Below are positions 37,023 to 47,642 of a stretch of 64,000 nt of DNA, piece after piece. A program made the position numbers and the translations under genes. This DNA comes from Lachnospiraceae bacterium (GTDB taxonomy: Bacteria; Bacillota; Clostridia; Lachnospirales; Lachnospiraceae): the NCBI GenBank assembly GCA_902363665.1, contig CABJAW010000016.1, forward strand, positions 1-64,000, read 5' to 3'. The first letter of the stretch is position 1. Every line of letters starts with the position of its first letter. The notes under the pieces are model-generated. The model worked only from the letters and a program-made list of their open reading frames with translations, was not told the origin of the DNA and did not search any database.

Positions 37023-37622
37023 ATGGCAGAGAGAAGGAAAAATGGATCTGAAACAGAAAAATGGCTGGAAGAAGCCGGAATTTCATTTAAACTGATTCGC
37101 AGCCGCCGCAAGAGCCTTGCAATTTTGTTGCAAAGGGACGGAACTGTGGTAGCAAGAGCGCCGATGCGCATGCCGGAAACCTCGATTCGCACGTTTATCC
37201 GGGAGAAGAAACCATGGATCACGCTGCACCAGGAGAAGCAGCAGATGCGGGGCGAAGAAGAACGACTTTTTTCCGGTGCGACAGAGGCGCAGCTGCAGGC
37301 CTGTAGAAAACAGGCAAGAGATCGTTTTGCAGAGCGGACTGCGTTTTTTGCGGGGATCCTTGGCGTAAGCTATGGAAAAATTGCGATTCGTGACCAGAAA
37401 TCGCGATGGGGCAGCTGCAGCCGCACCGGAAATCTTAATTATAATTTCCGGCTGATCCTTGCGCCACCGGAAGTGCTTGATTACGTAGTGGTACATGAAC
37501 TGTGCCATCGGAAGCAGATGAACCACTCTGTGCTGTTCTGGCAGGAAGTGGAAAAAATCCTGCCGGACTATCAGGAACGGCGCAGATGGCTGCGGACGGA
37601 GGGCTGGCGGTTGATGGAGTAA
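37023..37622 (+). CDS. YgjP/SprT-like zinc metallopeptidase family protein
   Basis: 199 residues from ATG 37023, 13 bases after the GH20 stop. The zinc motif HELCHRKQMNHS (about 158-169) and the preceding KSRWGSCSRTGNLNYNFRL are typical of the YgjP-type (DUF45) family. Predicted soluble metal-dependent hydrolase; substrate unknown. Confidence 0.88.
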   Translation: MAERRKNGSETEKWLEEAGISFKLIRSRRKSLAILLQRDGTVVARAPMRMPETSIRTFIREKKPWITLHQEKQQMRGEEERLFSGATEAQLQACRKQARDRFAERTAFFAGILGVSYGKIAIRDQKSRWGSCSRTGNLNYNFRLILAPPEVLDYVVVHELCHRKQMNHSVLFWQEVEKILPDYQERRRWLRTEGWRLME

Positions 37623-37718
37623 AGGTGCTGACCGAATAATCTTATTGGTATTCGCAGTCTGCTTCTTATTCCCCGCATGGGATTTGCCTGACTCTGGTAA
37701 AACATGAAATGAAAACGG

Positions 37719-37764
37719 AAAAGAGACATTACAGAGAAAAATATTCTTTGTGATGTCTCTTTTT
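37719..37764 (+). terminator. Terminator after the metallopeptidase gene
   Basis: AAAGAGACAT (37719-37728) pairs perfectly with ATGTCTCTTT (37753-37762), followed by further T residues. Confidence 0.7.
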
Positions 37765-37766
37765 GC

Positions 37767-37794
37767 TTGACAAAACAGAGAAATGTGATAATCT
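37767..37794 (+). promoter_or_regulatory. Probable comM promoter
   Basis: TTGACA (37767-37772), 16-bp spacer, TAATCT (37789-37794). The leader to the comM start is about 230 bases. Confidence 0.5.
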
Positions 37795-38028
37795 ATATTC
37801 ACATGGAAATTAACTATAAAAAGAGAATATTATAAAACAAAAAGAAATCTAAAACTAACTAAAAAGATGGATGATGGATCTCTACATTAGCAGGGTATAA
37901 AAGCAGGATAAGCATAAAGAACAGGAAAATGGAAATGGGTAGCATCCATAAAAACAGAAGAAGCGAAGAAAAACAAAAAAGAGAGCAAAAGCAACACAGA
38001 GTAGAAACGAAAGAAGAGGCGAACCGGT

Positions 38029-39552
38029 TTGTTTGGAACAGTAAAATCAGCAGCAATCACAGGAATCGACAGCCATATGGTAGCAGTGGAAGCGGATGTC
38101 AGCGACGGCCTGCCGGGATTTTCCATGGTGGGCTATCTGGCATCAGAGGTGCGGGAGGCACAGGATCGTGTTCGCACAGCGCTGCGCAATTCCGGTTATC
38201 ATCTGCAGCCGAGGAAGATCACAGTGAACCTGGCGCCTGGAGATATCCGAAAGTTTGGCGCAGGATTTGATTTACCGATTGCGGTTGCTGTGATGGCCGC
38301 ATATGGATATCTGCCGCAGAAGATGCTGAATGGCATTTTTTTTGCGGGAGAGCTGAGCCTGGATGGAAGTGTACAGGGGATTCGAGGGATTCTGGGTATG
38401 GTGATGGAAGCGAAGCGCACGGGATGCCATGCCTGTATGGTGCCGCAGGCAAACGCGGTGGAAGCAGCTGCGGTTGGTGAAATTGCAGTATACGGAATCA
38501 GGCATCTGCGTGAACTGGCAGATCATCTGACCGGCGGAGCGAAGCTGCAAAGAACTTCTATTAATATAGAAGAAAAATTTCAAAAGAGGGTTTTGGGTGA
38601 TGGACCGGATTTTGCAGATATCCATGGGCAGAAAATTGTGAAGCGGGCTGCAGAGATTGCGGCGAGTGGAATGCATAACCTTCTGATCAGCGGACCGCCG
38701 GGGTCTGGCAAGTCAATGACTGCAAAATGTATACCGTCGATCCTTCCGCTTTTGACACTGGAAGAGTCGCTGGAGGTTTCCAGGATTCACAGCGTGGCAG
38801 GGACACTTCCCGGGGAAGGGATTCTGACAAGCCGTCCGTTTCGGATGCCGCATCACACGGTATCAGCCAGCGCTCTTGCAGGAGGCGGAGTCGTGCCGCA
38901 TCCCGGGGAGATCAGTCTGGCGCATCGGGGCGTTTTGTACCTTGATGAGCTTCCAGAATTTCAAAAAGAGACGCTGGAGATCCTTCGGCAGCCGCTGGAG
39001 GACGCGGAGGTACGGATCGCAAGGAGCAGTGGAACTTACATATTTCCTGCGGATTTCATGCTTGTGGCATCACGGAATCCCTGTAAATGCGGGTATTATC
39101 CAGACCGAAAACGCTGTACCTGCCGGGAGGGAGATGTGCGGCGCTATCTGTCGAGAATCAGCCGGCCGCTGCTTGACCGGATTGATCTGCATGTGCAGTC
39201 GGAGCAGATCCGTTATCAGGATCTGGTAAGTGAGATAAAGGAAGAAAGTTCTTCGCGCATCCGGCATCGCGTTGAAGCGGTACACAGGCTGCAGCAACAG
39301 CGCTATCAGGGAAAAGCATGGCGTTTCAACTCGGAAATTCCACCTTCGGCCCTGGAGCCATACTGTATGTTCGGACAAAAAGAAAAGGAGCGACTGGCGG
39401 ATCTGTTTGAACGAAGGCATCTGACTGCAAGAGCGTATCACCGTATGCTTCGTGTGGCACGGACAATCGCTGATATGGAAGGTGCAAAAAGAGTAACGGT
39501 CAATCATCTGAATGAGGCATTTTTGTATCGGCCGGATGAATATCTGATGTGA
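38029..39552 (+). CDS. comM: YifB/ComM-type Mg chelatase-like AAA ATPase
   Basis: 507 residues from TTG 38029 (GAGG about 10 bases upstream), the only start giving the full conserved N-terminus VKSAAITGIDSHMVAVE. A Lon-like domain (about 1-165) is followed by an MCM/Mg-chelatase AAA core with Walker A ISGPPGSGKSM (about 222-232) and Walker B LYLDELPEF (about 304-312), and a C-terminal YifB domain. ComM is a branch-migration helicase used in transformation. dprA lies downstream, as in many Firmicutes, but a MITE-like element separates them. Confidence 0.92.
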   Translation: MFGTVKSAAITGIDSHMVAVEADVSDGLPGFSMVGYLASEVREAQDRVRTALRNSGYHLQPRKITVNLAPGDIRKFGAGFDLPIAVAVMAAYGYLPQKMLNGIFFAGELSLDGSVQGIRGILGMVMEAKRTGCHACMVPQANAVEAAAVGEIAVYGIRHLRELADHLTGGAKLQRTSINIEEKFQKRVLGDGPDFADIHGQKIVKRAAEIAASGMHNLLISGPPGSGKSMTAKCIPSILPLLTLEESLEVSRIHSVAGTLPGEGILTSRPFRMPHHTVSASALAGGGVVPHPGEISLAHRGVLYLDELPEFQKETLEILRQPLEDAEVRIARSSGTYIFPADFMLVASRNPCKCGYYPDRKRCTCREGDVRRYLSRISRPLLDRIDLHVQSEQIRYQDLVSEIKEESSSRIRHRVEAVHRLQQQRYQGKAWRFNSEIPPSALEPYCMFGQKEKERLADLFERRHLTARAYHRMLRVARTIADMEGAKRVTVNHLNEAFLYRPDEYLM

Positions 39553-39590
39553 AGCAGTGCGCTACAGATCACAGAAAAATAAAATATATA

Positions 39591-39732
39591 GTAACTGTTC
39601 AGAGCCAACCTCCAAAATGCTACGCATTTCGTCGGTGTGGCGTATCCGCCAAATAAAATTTCAAAAACAGGCTTAAAAATGCGAGCATTTTACGCCTGTT
39701 TTATGAAATTTTGCTTGGCTCTGAACAGTTGC
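39591..39732. mobile_element. MITE-like inverted-repeat element
   Basis: A 142-bp non-coding unit has a perfect 16-bp terminal inverted repeat, AACTGTTCAGAGCCAA (39593-39608) and its complement (39715-39730). Inner arms AAATTTCAAAAACAGGC and GCCTGTTTTATGAAATTT also pair, so the whole unit folds on itself. It is flanked by AATATATA on both sides (39583-39590 and 39733-39740), like an 8-bp target duplication. The left end reads GTAACTG. It separates comM from dprA. Confidence 0.7.
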
Positions 39733-39801
39733 AATATATAAAAGTGGCCGGTCAGAAAAAATGTCACGGAAAGGGATCCGAAAATCAGGAAATTTGCATT
39801 T

Positions 39802-40950
39802 ATGACTTTTGAAAGTGAAAATACAGAAGAGATTCAAAATAGGATAGAAGAAACAGCAGCGAACTGCATCGAGTCATTTTACTGGGAATGGTTTTGCAGC
39901 ATTCCCGGAATTTATCGCAGACACCGGGAAATTTTGCTGCGCTGTTTTGGAGACCCAAAGGGAGTCTGGCAGGCGGAAGCCGGGGAGTGGAAGCACCTGA
40001 AAGAGCGTGGATGCGACTGGGTGGGCTGTGTGGAAACACATCAAAAGGAAAGCGATCCACAGGAAACCGTGTATAAGAACCGGCAGCTTGGAATACAATT
40101 TACCAGTTGTGAGCAGTCAGATTATCCGAAGCTGCTGCGGTCGATCCGGGATTTCCCGTATGGTATTTTTTATAAGGGACGCCTTCCGGCAGAAGAGAAA
40201 AAGCAGATTGCGGTGGTGGGAGCACGTGTCTGCACACACTATGGAAAACACCTTGCGGAGCAGCTTGCCGGACAGATCGCACAGGCAGGCGGTGAAGTTG
40301 TGAGCGGCGCTGCGTATGGAATCGACGGAGCAGCTCAGTGGGCGGCCCTCTCGGCGGGCGGAGCAAGTTTCGCGGTGGTGGGAGGCGGTGTGGACTGTCG
40401 CTATCCGCGTGCAAATGACCGCCTGTATGACCGCCTGGAGGAAGAAGGCGGTGTGCTTTCCGAGTTTCCGCCCGGTACGAAACCGCTGCGTTATCATTTT
40501 CCGCTGCGCAACCGGATCATCAGCGGACTTTCCGAGATTGTGACGGTGATTGAGGCAAAGCATGGAAGCGGATCCTTGATCACGGCGGATTATGCGCTGG
40601 AGCAGGGGAGAACGGTTCTGGCGGTTCCGGGACGGCTGGATGATGAACTGAGCCGTGGATGCAATGAGCTGATTGCACAGGGAGCAGGTGTTATCCTGTC
40701 ACCGGAGAGCTTTGCAGAACAGGTATTTCCCGATTTTCGGCAGCAAAAAAAGAATAAAGTGTCTGACATAGCACTTGCACCTTCAGAAAAATTAGTGTAT
40801 AGTAGTCTCGATTTGCATTCAAAAAGCCTATGGGAGCTGGAAGAATGTACTTCCCTTTCTCTTGCGGACTTAAGTGGAAGCCTGCTTGCGCTTGAAGCAA
40901 GGGGTCTCATCAGGGAAGTGGAAAGAAACTACTATGTAAAGGTGAGATAG
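39802..40950 (+). CDS. dprA: DNA processing protein DprA
   Basis: 382 residues. The Rossmann-like core has VVGARVCTHYGK (about 135-146), SGAAYGIDGAAQ and NRIISGLSEIVTVIEA, the DprA hallmarks, and ends in a winged helix (about 315-380). It loads RecA on incoming single-stranded DNA. The N-terminal part (about 1-60) is a helix-hairpin-like region. The ATG at 39802 has only a weak site. Confidence 0.93.
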   Translation: MTFESENTEEIQNRIEETAANCIESFYWEWFCSIPGIYRRHREILLRCFGDPKGVWQAEAGEWKHLKERGCDWVGCVETHQKESDPQETVYKNRQLGIQFTSCEQSDYPKLLRSIRDFPYGIFYKGRLPAEEKKQIAVVGARVCTHYGKHLAEQLAGQIAQAGGEVVSGAAYGIDGAAQWAALSAGGASFAVVGGGVDCRYPRANDRLYDRLEEEGGVLSEFPPGTKPLRYHFPLRNRIISGLSEIVTVIEAKHGSGSLITADYALEQGRTVLAVPGRLDDELSRGCNELIAQGAGVILSPESFAEQVFPDFRQQKKNKVSDIALAPSEKLVYSSLDLHSKSLWELEECTSLSLADLSGSLLALEARGLIREVERNYYVKVR

Positions 40951-40997
40951 AGAAAGACCAAAGATGGATTTGTCTGTTTCATTAGGAGGTTATTGCT

Positions 40998-43079
40998 ATG
41001 CCCAAATATCTGGTGATCGTGGAGTCACCTGCGAAGGTAAAAACAATTAAAAAATTTCTGGGATCGAATTATGAAGTGCTGGCTTCAAACGGACACGTAA
41101 GGGATCTTCCGAAGAGCCGCCTCGGAGTGGATGTCGAGCATGATTACGAACCGAAATATATTACAATAAGAGGAAAGGGAGATATTCTCGCCGCGCTGCG
41201 CAAGGCTGAGAAAAAAGCAGATAAAGTCTATCTTGCAACGGACCCTGACCGGGAGGGGGAGGCAATTTCGTGGCATCTGGCTGAGGCGCTGAAGCTGGAT
41301 GAGACGAAGAAAATGAGAATCACGTTCAACGAGATCACGAAAAGCGCGGTCAAGGAATCTTTGAAGCATGCAAGACCGATTGATATGGACCTGGTGGATG
41401 CACAGCAGACACGAAGGATTCTGGACCGCATGGTTGGCTACCGGATCAGCCCGCTGCTCTGGCAGAAGGTAAAGCGGGGGCTGAGTGCCGGCCGTGTACA
41501 GTCGGTTGCGCTGCGTATTATCGGAGACCGGGAGGATGAGATCAATGCATTTATTCCGGAGGAATACTGGACACTGGATGCGATGCTGGCAGTGCCAGGT
41601 GAGAAGAAACCGCTTGCTGCAAAGTTTTACGGAAAGGACAAGAAGCTGGCGATCGGGTCAGCGGAGCAGATGGATGAGCTCAAAAAGGCGCTGGAACATG
41701 CATCCTACGTGGTAGAAGAGGTAAAAAAAGGGGAGCGCGTGAAAAAAGCGCCGGCGCCGTTTACGACAAGTACCTTGCAGCAGGAGGCAGCAAATGTTCT
41801 GAATTTTTCGACTCAGAAGACGATGCGCCTTGCACAGCAGCTCTATGAAGGCGTTGAACTGAAGGGAAGTGGTACAGTCGGACTGATCACGTATCTGCGT
41901 ACGGATTCCACCCGAATCTCGGAGGAAGCGGATGCGGCAGCGAGAGTGTATATTGAGGAGCAGTACGGAGCGGAGTATGTGGCAGAGCGTGTTGCGGCTG
42001 CAAATGACGGAAAGAAGATCCAGGATGCACATGAGGCAATCCGCCCAACCGATCTTTCGCGCACTCCTGCAGAGATGAAAGAATCGCTGGGAAGGGATCA
42101 GTTCCGTTTGTATCAGCTGATCTGGAAACGGTTTGCGGCAAGCCGGATGACACCGGCACGCTATGAGACGACCGCTGTACGGATCGGAGCAGCCGGTTAT
42201 CGGTTCAATGCATCTGCATCGCGTCTTGTATTTGAAGGATTCCGGAGTGTGTACACGGAAAGCGAAGATACAAAAGAAGAAAACAATGTAATTACCGGAA
42301 AAATTGAGCCTGGCATGGAACTGAAGCTCTCAGAACTTGACAGCCGCCAGCATTTTACACAGCCGCCGGCGCATTACACGGAGGCATCCCTGGTACGGGC
42401 TCTGGAGGAAAAGGGAATCGGCCGTCCAAGTACGTACGCGCCGACGATCACAACGATCATTGCGAGGCGGTATGTCACGAAGGAAAATAAAAATCTTTAC
42501 ATGACGGAGCTTGGTGAAGTGGTCAACAATATCATGAAGGATGCATTTCCAAGTATCGTGGATGTCAACTTTACCGCGAATATGGAGTCACTTCTTGATT
42601 CAATCGGAGAGGGCAAGATTCACTGGAAGACGGTAGTGGAAAACTTTTATCCGGATCTGGATGAGGCGGTTCAGGAAGCGGAAAAAAATCTGGAGAAAGT
42701 CGAGATTGCGGACGAAGTGACGGATGTCGTCTGTGAGGAGTGCGGACGAAATATGGTGATCAAATATGGACCGCACGGAAAATTCCTCGCCTGCCCGGGA
42801 TTCCCGGACTGCCGCAATACGAAGCCGTATCTGGAGAAGATTGGCGTAGCCTGCCCGAAATGTGGAAAAGATATCGTAATCCGAAAGACGAAAAAGGGGA
42901 GAAGATACTATGGCTGCGAGGGCAATCCGAACTGTGATTTCATGTCATGGCAGAAACCTGTGGCAAAGAAATGCCCGCAGTGCGGCGGTTATATGGTAGA
43001 AAAAGGCAATCGTCTGGTCTGCGCAGATAAAATGTGCGGCTATATTTGTGAAAAAACAGAAGAAGAGCAGGAAAAATAG
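40998..43079 (+). CDS. topA: DNA topoisomerase I
   Basis: 693 residues. Toprim domain (about 1-115) with ATDPDREGEAISWH, active-site Tyr in YLRTDSTRISE (about 300) and three C-terminal zinc ribbons with CxxC pairs (CEECGRN, CPKCGKD, CPQCGGY). It relaxes negative supercoils. AGGAGG precedes the ATG. It follows dprA by 47 bases, the common Firmicute order dprA-topA-codY. Confidence 0.97.
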   Translation: MPKYLVIVESPAKVKTIKKFLGSNYEVLASNGHVRDLPKSRLGVDVEHDYEPKYITIRGKGDILAALRKAEKKADKVYLATDPDREGEAISWHLAEALKLDETKKMRITFNEITKSAVKESLKHARPIDMDLVDAQQTRRILDRMVGYRISPLLWQKVKRGLSAGRVQSVALRIIGDREDEINAFIPEEYWTLDAMLAVPGEKKPLAAKFYGKDKKLAIGSAEQMDELKKALEHASYVVEEVKKGERVKKAPAPFTTSTLQQEAANVLNFSTQKTMRLAQQLYEGVELKGSGTVGLITYLRTDSTRISEEADAAARVYIEEQYGAEYVAERVAAANDGKKIQDAHEAIRPTDLSRTPAEMKESLGRDQFRLYQLIWKRFAASRMTPARYETTAVRIGAAGYRFNASASRLVFEGFRSVYTESEDTKEENNVITGKIEPGMELKLSELDSRQHFTQPPAHYTEASLVRALEEKGIGRPSTYAPTITTIIARRYVTKENKNLYMTELGEVVNNIMKDAFPSIVDVNFTANMESLLDSIGEGKIHWKTVVENFYPDLDEAVQEAEKNLEKVEIADEVTDVVCEECGRNMVIKYGPHGKFLACPGFPDCRNTKPYLEKIGVACPKCGKDIVIRKTKKGRRYYGCEGNPNCDFMSWQKPVAKKCPQCGGYMVEKGNRLVCADKMCGYICEKTEEEQEK

Positions 43080-43140
43080 CCGGTTGATTTCTCATATGGC
43101 TGAACTATCAGAAAAAATTTGCCAATACACACAATATACA

Positions 43141-43169
43141 TTGATTTTCTGAAAATTATATGTTAGTAT
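43141..43169 (+). promoter_or_regulatory. codY promoter with overlapping CodY box
   Basis: TTGATT (43141-43146) and TAGTAT (43164-43169) are 17 bp apart. GATTTTCTGAAAATT at 43143-43157 matches the CodY consensus AATTTTCWGAAAATT at 14 of 15 positions and overlaps the -35, so CodY should repress its own gene. Confidence 0.8.
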
Positions 43170-43214
43170 AAAAAATAGCAGAAAAGCATCTGATGTGTGT
43201 AGAGGAGGTTTGAC

Positions 43215-43997
43215 ATGAGTGTACAGTTACTGGATAAAACCAGAAAGATAAACCAGCTCCTGCATAACAACAATACCAGTAAGGTCGTGTTCAACGATAT
43301 CTGTGACGTTCTTACCGGTATCCTGAATTCCAATATCCTTGTGATCAGCCGGAAGGGCAAGGTGCTGGGAGTTGGTTTGTGCGATGGCGTTGATGAGATC
43401 GGTGAGCTGATCGTGGATAAGGTGGGCGGTTTTATTGATCCGCTGCTGAACGATCGTCTTCTTGGTGTACTTTCCACAAAGGAAAATGTGAACCTGGAGA
43501 CCCTCGGGTTTGAAGGGGAGAATGTCCGAAAGTATCAGGCGATTATCAATCCGATCGACATTGCCGGCGAACGTCTCGGAACCGTATTTATGTATAAGTA
43601 CGGAAGCCAGTATGAGATCGATGATATTATTCTGAGCGAATACGGCACAACGGTAGTTGGACTGGAGATGATGCGTTCCGTGAACGAGGAGAATGCAGAA
43701 GAAAACCGCAAGGTGCAGATTGTGAAGTCTGCAATCAGTACACTTTCTTTCTCCGAGATGGAAGCGATCATCCATATTTTTGATGAGCTTGACGGGACGG
43801 AAGGAATTCTGGTGGCGAGCAAGATCGCAGACCGCGTGGGGATTACGAGATCTGTCATTGTCAATGCGCTTCGCAAGTTTGAGAGTGCCGGTGTGATCGA
43901 ATCCAGATCTTCCGGTATGAAAGGTACGTATATTAAGGTACTCAATGATGTTGTGTTCGATGAGCTGGCGGAGATCCGAAAGAGCAAAAATATCTGA
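43215..43997 (+). CDS. codY: GTP-sensing global regulator CodY
   Basis: 260 residues, the family length. An N-terminal GAF domain (about 1-155) that binds branched-chain amino acids is followed by a winged helix with ASKIADRVGITRSVIVNALR (about 202-221), the strongly conserved CodY recognition helix. It responds to GTP and branched-chain amino acids. AGGAGG precedes the ATG. Confidence 0.97.
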   Translation: MSVQLLDKTRKINQLLHNNNTSKVVFNDICDVLTGILNSNILVISRKGKVLGVGLCDGVDEIGELIVDKVGGFIDPLLNDRLLGVLSTKENVNLETLGFEGENVRKYQAIINPIDIAGERLGTVFMYKYGSQYEIDDIILSEYGTTVVGLEMMRSVNEENAEENRKVQIVKSAISTLSFSEMEAIIHIFDELDGTEGILVASKIADRVGITRSVIVNALRKFESAGVIESRSSGMKGTYIKVLNDVVFDELAEIRKSKNI

Positions 43998-44066
43998 GCA
44001 CATCGTTGAAAACAAAAGAGCAAAAATGCCTGCAAAGCATCTGGAAGCAGAAGTGCAGGAAATGAG

Positions 44067-44110
44067 CTGCTGCAGAGAAATGAGAGAATCGTTTTTCTGC
44101 GGCAGTTTTT
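44067..44110 (+). terminator. codY terminator
   Basis: CTGCTGCAGAGAAA pairs with TTTCTGCGGCAG, with one internal mismatch, followed by TTTTT (44106-44110). Confidence 0.65.
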
Positions 44111-44118
44111 ATGTCTGG

Positions 44119-44174
44119 CCGGGATCAAAGCGGATATTAGCAATCCGCTTCGCTGTCGCCTCATAACCGTTCGG
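44119..44174 (-). repeat. REP-like stem-loop repeat, copy A (inverted)
   Basis: It contains AAGCGGATATTAGCAATCCGCTT (stem AAGCGGAT/ATCCGCTT with a 7-base loop), continuing through CGCTGTCGCCTCATAACC. The reverse complement matches the copy at 44392-44440 along about 45 bases. Confidence 0.75.
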
Positions 44175-44277
44175 CTAAAATTTGAATAAAAATATGGATA
44201 GATAAGAAAAACAGAGTAAAAAAGAGATAACAAGAGCAAAAAAGAAAAAAATATGAAAAATACAGACTTCACGGAAG

Positions 44278-44306
44278 TTGCAATATTTACACAATTTCAC
44301 TATTAT
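44278..44306 (+). promoter_or_regulatory. groESL promoter
   Basis: TTGCAA (44278-44283), 17-bp spacer, TATTAT (44301-44306), directly upstream of the CIRCE element. Confidence 0.7.
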
Positions 44307-44317
44307 ATCTGTGTTGG

Positions 44318-44344
44318 TTAGCACTCAATGCTAGTGAGTGCTAA
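44318..44344 (+). promoter_or_regulatory. CIRCE element (HrcA operator)
   Basis: The perfect inverted repeat TTAGCACTC-N9-GAGTGCTAA is exactly the CIRCE consensus. HrcA binding here represses groESL until heat stress. hrcA is not in the window. Confidence 0.97.
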
Positions 44345-44391
44345 TAAAGAAAAAATGAAAGAGATTTTAACTGAATAAGCTGCGAAGCAGC

Positions 44392-44440
44392 TATTCGGTT
44401 ATGAGCAAGCAGCGATGCGGATTGCGAATATCCGCTTTGG
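44392..44440 (+). repeat. REP-like stem-loop repeat, copy B
   Basis: It contains GCGGATTGCGAATATCCGC within a 49-base unit that begins TATTCGGTTATGAGC. It lies in the groES leader, inverted relative to copy A, so the two copies bracket the promoter and CIRCE. A neighbouring hairpin GAATAAGCTGC/GCAGCTATTC (44373-44397) overlaps its left edge. Confidence 0.75.
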
Positions 44441-44461
44441 CTATCTAAGGAGGAATCAGAT

Positions 44462-44749
44462 ATGAAATTAGTACCGTTGGGTGACAGAGTTGTATTAAAG
44501 CAGTATGAGGCAGAAGAAAAGACAAAATCCGGAATCATTCTGGCAAGCAAAACACAAGAGAAACCGCAGGAAGCTGAAGTAATCGCAGTGGGCCCGGGCG
44601 GAGTCGTTGACGGAAAAGAAGTTACCATGCAGGTAAAAGCTGGCGACAAGGTTATTTACTCCAAGTATTCAGGAAATGAAGTAAAGCTTGGCGACGAAGA
44701 GTATATCATCGTAAGACAGAATGATATTCTTGCTGTTGTAGAAGGCTGA
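44462..44749 (+). CDS. groES: Co-chaperonin GroES
   Basis: 95 residues. LVPLGDRVVLKQYEAEEKT at the N-terminus, the mobile loop region (about 17-32) and the roof-loop segment VGPGGVVDGKEV are typical. It caps GroEL. CIRCE-controlled operon with groEL, 95 bases apart. Confidence 0.97.
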   Translation: MKLVPLGDRVVLKQYEAEEKTKSGIILASKTQEKPQEAEVIAVGPGGVVDGKEVTMQVKAGDKVIYSKYSGNEVKLGDEEYIIVRQNDILAVVEG

Positions 44750-44817
44750 TAGAAGATGGAGCAGGCTTATGGGTCTGCAGATCAAAAACAGAGATTCAGA
44801 AAATAAGAATCCGATAG

Positions 44818-46470
<1,653 letters not shown>

Positions 46471-46546
46471 TCGTGTCGCGCCGCAAACTGAGAAGTTGCC
46501 GGATACGGTGATGACAGATAAACAGAGATTCGATTAAATCTTTATA

Positions 46547-46582
46547 AAATGAGGGTAAACCATGGACAGTTTACCCTCATTT
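46547..46582 (+). terminator. groESL terminator
   Basis: A perfect 14-bp stem AAATGAGGGTAAAC/GTTTACCCTCATTT with an 8-base loop. The T-run is short (ATTTGTG), so termination may be partial. Confidence 0.6.
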
Positions 46583-46625
46583 GTGTTAAACTGGAACGAA
46601 AGCGTGCAGATGAAGGAGTAGTGGA

Positions 46626-47498
46626 ATGGACGGCAGATCGATTCAGGAGACGATACGTGAGGAATGGAAAAAACTGTCAAAGCTTTCGTGGGGAGAGCGG
46701 ATTGTTTACATCTGGGATTACTATAAGCCGCTGATGGCAGCGATAGCTTGTGTGATTCTGGCAATTTCAATTGGCGTGAGTATTTATCACAACATGCAGA
46801 TCAACACGCTGCTGAATGCTTATTTTATCAATTGCAATGCGCTGGATGCAGACGGGGATGCAATCGCAGCAGATTTTGCAGCATATCTCGGAGGGATTGG
46901 CGAGAAGGATGAGATCCATGTGGATACGATGACGACACTGGATGACGAGGATATGTCAAACTATGGTACGGCAAATCAGATGAAGATGACGGCTTATATC
47001 GCAGCTGGCGATGTGGACGTGCTTCTGCTGAATCAGTCAGCGTATGACAAGTATGATGGTTCCGGTGCATTTGCTGATCTTAGTACACTTCTGACGAAGG
47101 AACAGCTGGAGCAGTGGTCAGACCTGCTGGTGTACGGCGAGATTGAGAGGCAGACGGAGTCGGGAGCAGAATCAGCGTCTTCTGATGAGGCAGAGACATC
47201 TCCGGCACAGGAAAATACAGCTGCAGAGACTTCAGCGGATACAGCAGGACAGGTGGATGAAACGGCTGCCGGGCCCGGACAGACAGTTTCAGATTCCGAT
47301 ACACAGGGAAACACACGAAGCGGCACAGAAGTTCCGGTGGCACTGAAAATGCAGGATGCGCCGATCATAAAAGAATTTAATGCTTATTACGACGAACCGG
47401 TCTATGCAGTGATCCTTGGCAACAACAAGCATACGGATACAGCAGTGGAGTTTCTAGATTATCTGCTTGGTGGCACAGGTCTGGCAGCAGAAGATTAG
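46626..47498 (+). CDS. Single-span membrane protein with acidic linker, unknown
   Basis: 290 residues. There is a cytoplasmic N-terminus of about 35 residues, one membrane span (about 36-56) and an extracellular region interrupted by a Glu/Ser/Thr/Gln-rich linker (about 180-235). The last 55 residues look globular again (PVYAVILGNNKHTDTAVEFL). I recognise no family. It resembles Lachnospiraceae membrane proteins with linker-tethered domains. It lies between groEL and a DUF6106-like gene and has the start site AAGGAGTAGTGGA. Confidence 0.65.
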   Translation: MDGRSIQETIREEWKKLSKLSWGERIVYIWDYYKPLMAAIACVILAISIGVSIYHNMQINTLLNAYFINCNALDADGDAIAADFAAYLGGIGEKDEIHVDTMTTLDDEDMSNYGTANQMKMTAYIAAGDVDVLLLNQSAYDKYDGSGAFADLSTLLTKEQLEQWSDLLVYGEIERQTESGAESASSDEAETSPAQENTAAETSADTAGQVDETAAGPGQTVSDSDTQGNTRSGTEVPVALKMQDAPIIKEFNAYYDEPVYAVILGNNKHTDTAVEFLDYLLGGTGLAAED

Positions 47499-47642
47499 AA
47501 TGGCCGGTTTACCTGGACAATCAGGCGGGCTGCATGTGCATTTGTGCAGAAAAATGAAGCGGTACAGACAGGCTTACCGGTAACGGAAAACGAAAAAACA
47601 GCTGACAAAGAGAAAAATATATACTAAACGGAGGGTGACAAA

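Larger units (their letters stand above)
37623..38028. other. Intergenic region upstream of comM
   Basis: No gene is seen. It holds a terminator (37719-37764), the comM promoter, a repeated GARTCAGGCAA element (reverse orientation, about 37675-37694) and a very A-rich leader (37800-38020) with weak coding character. Confidence 0.5.
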
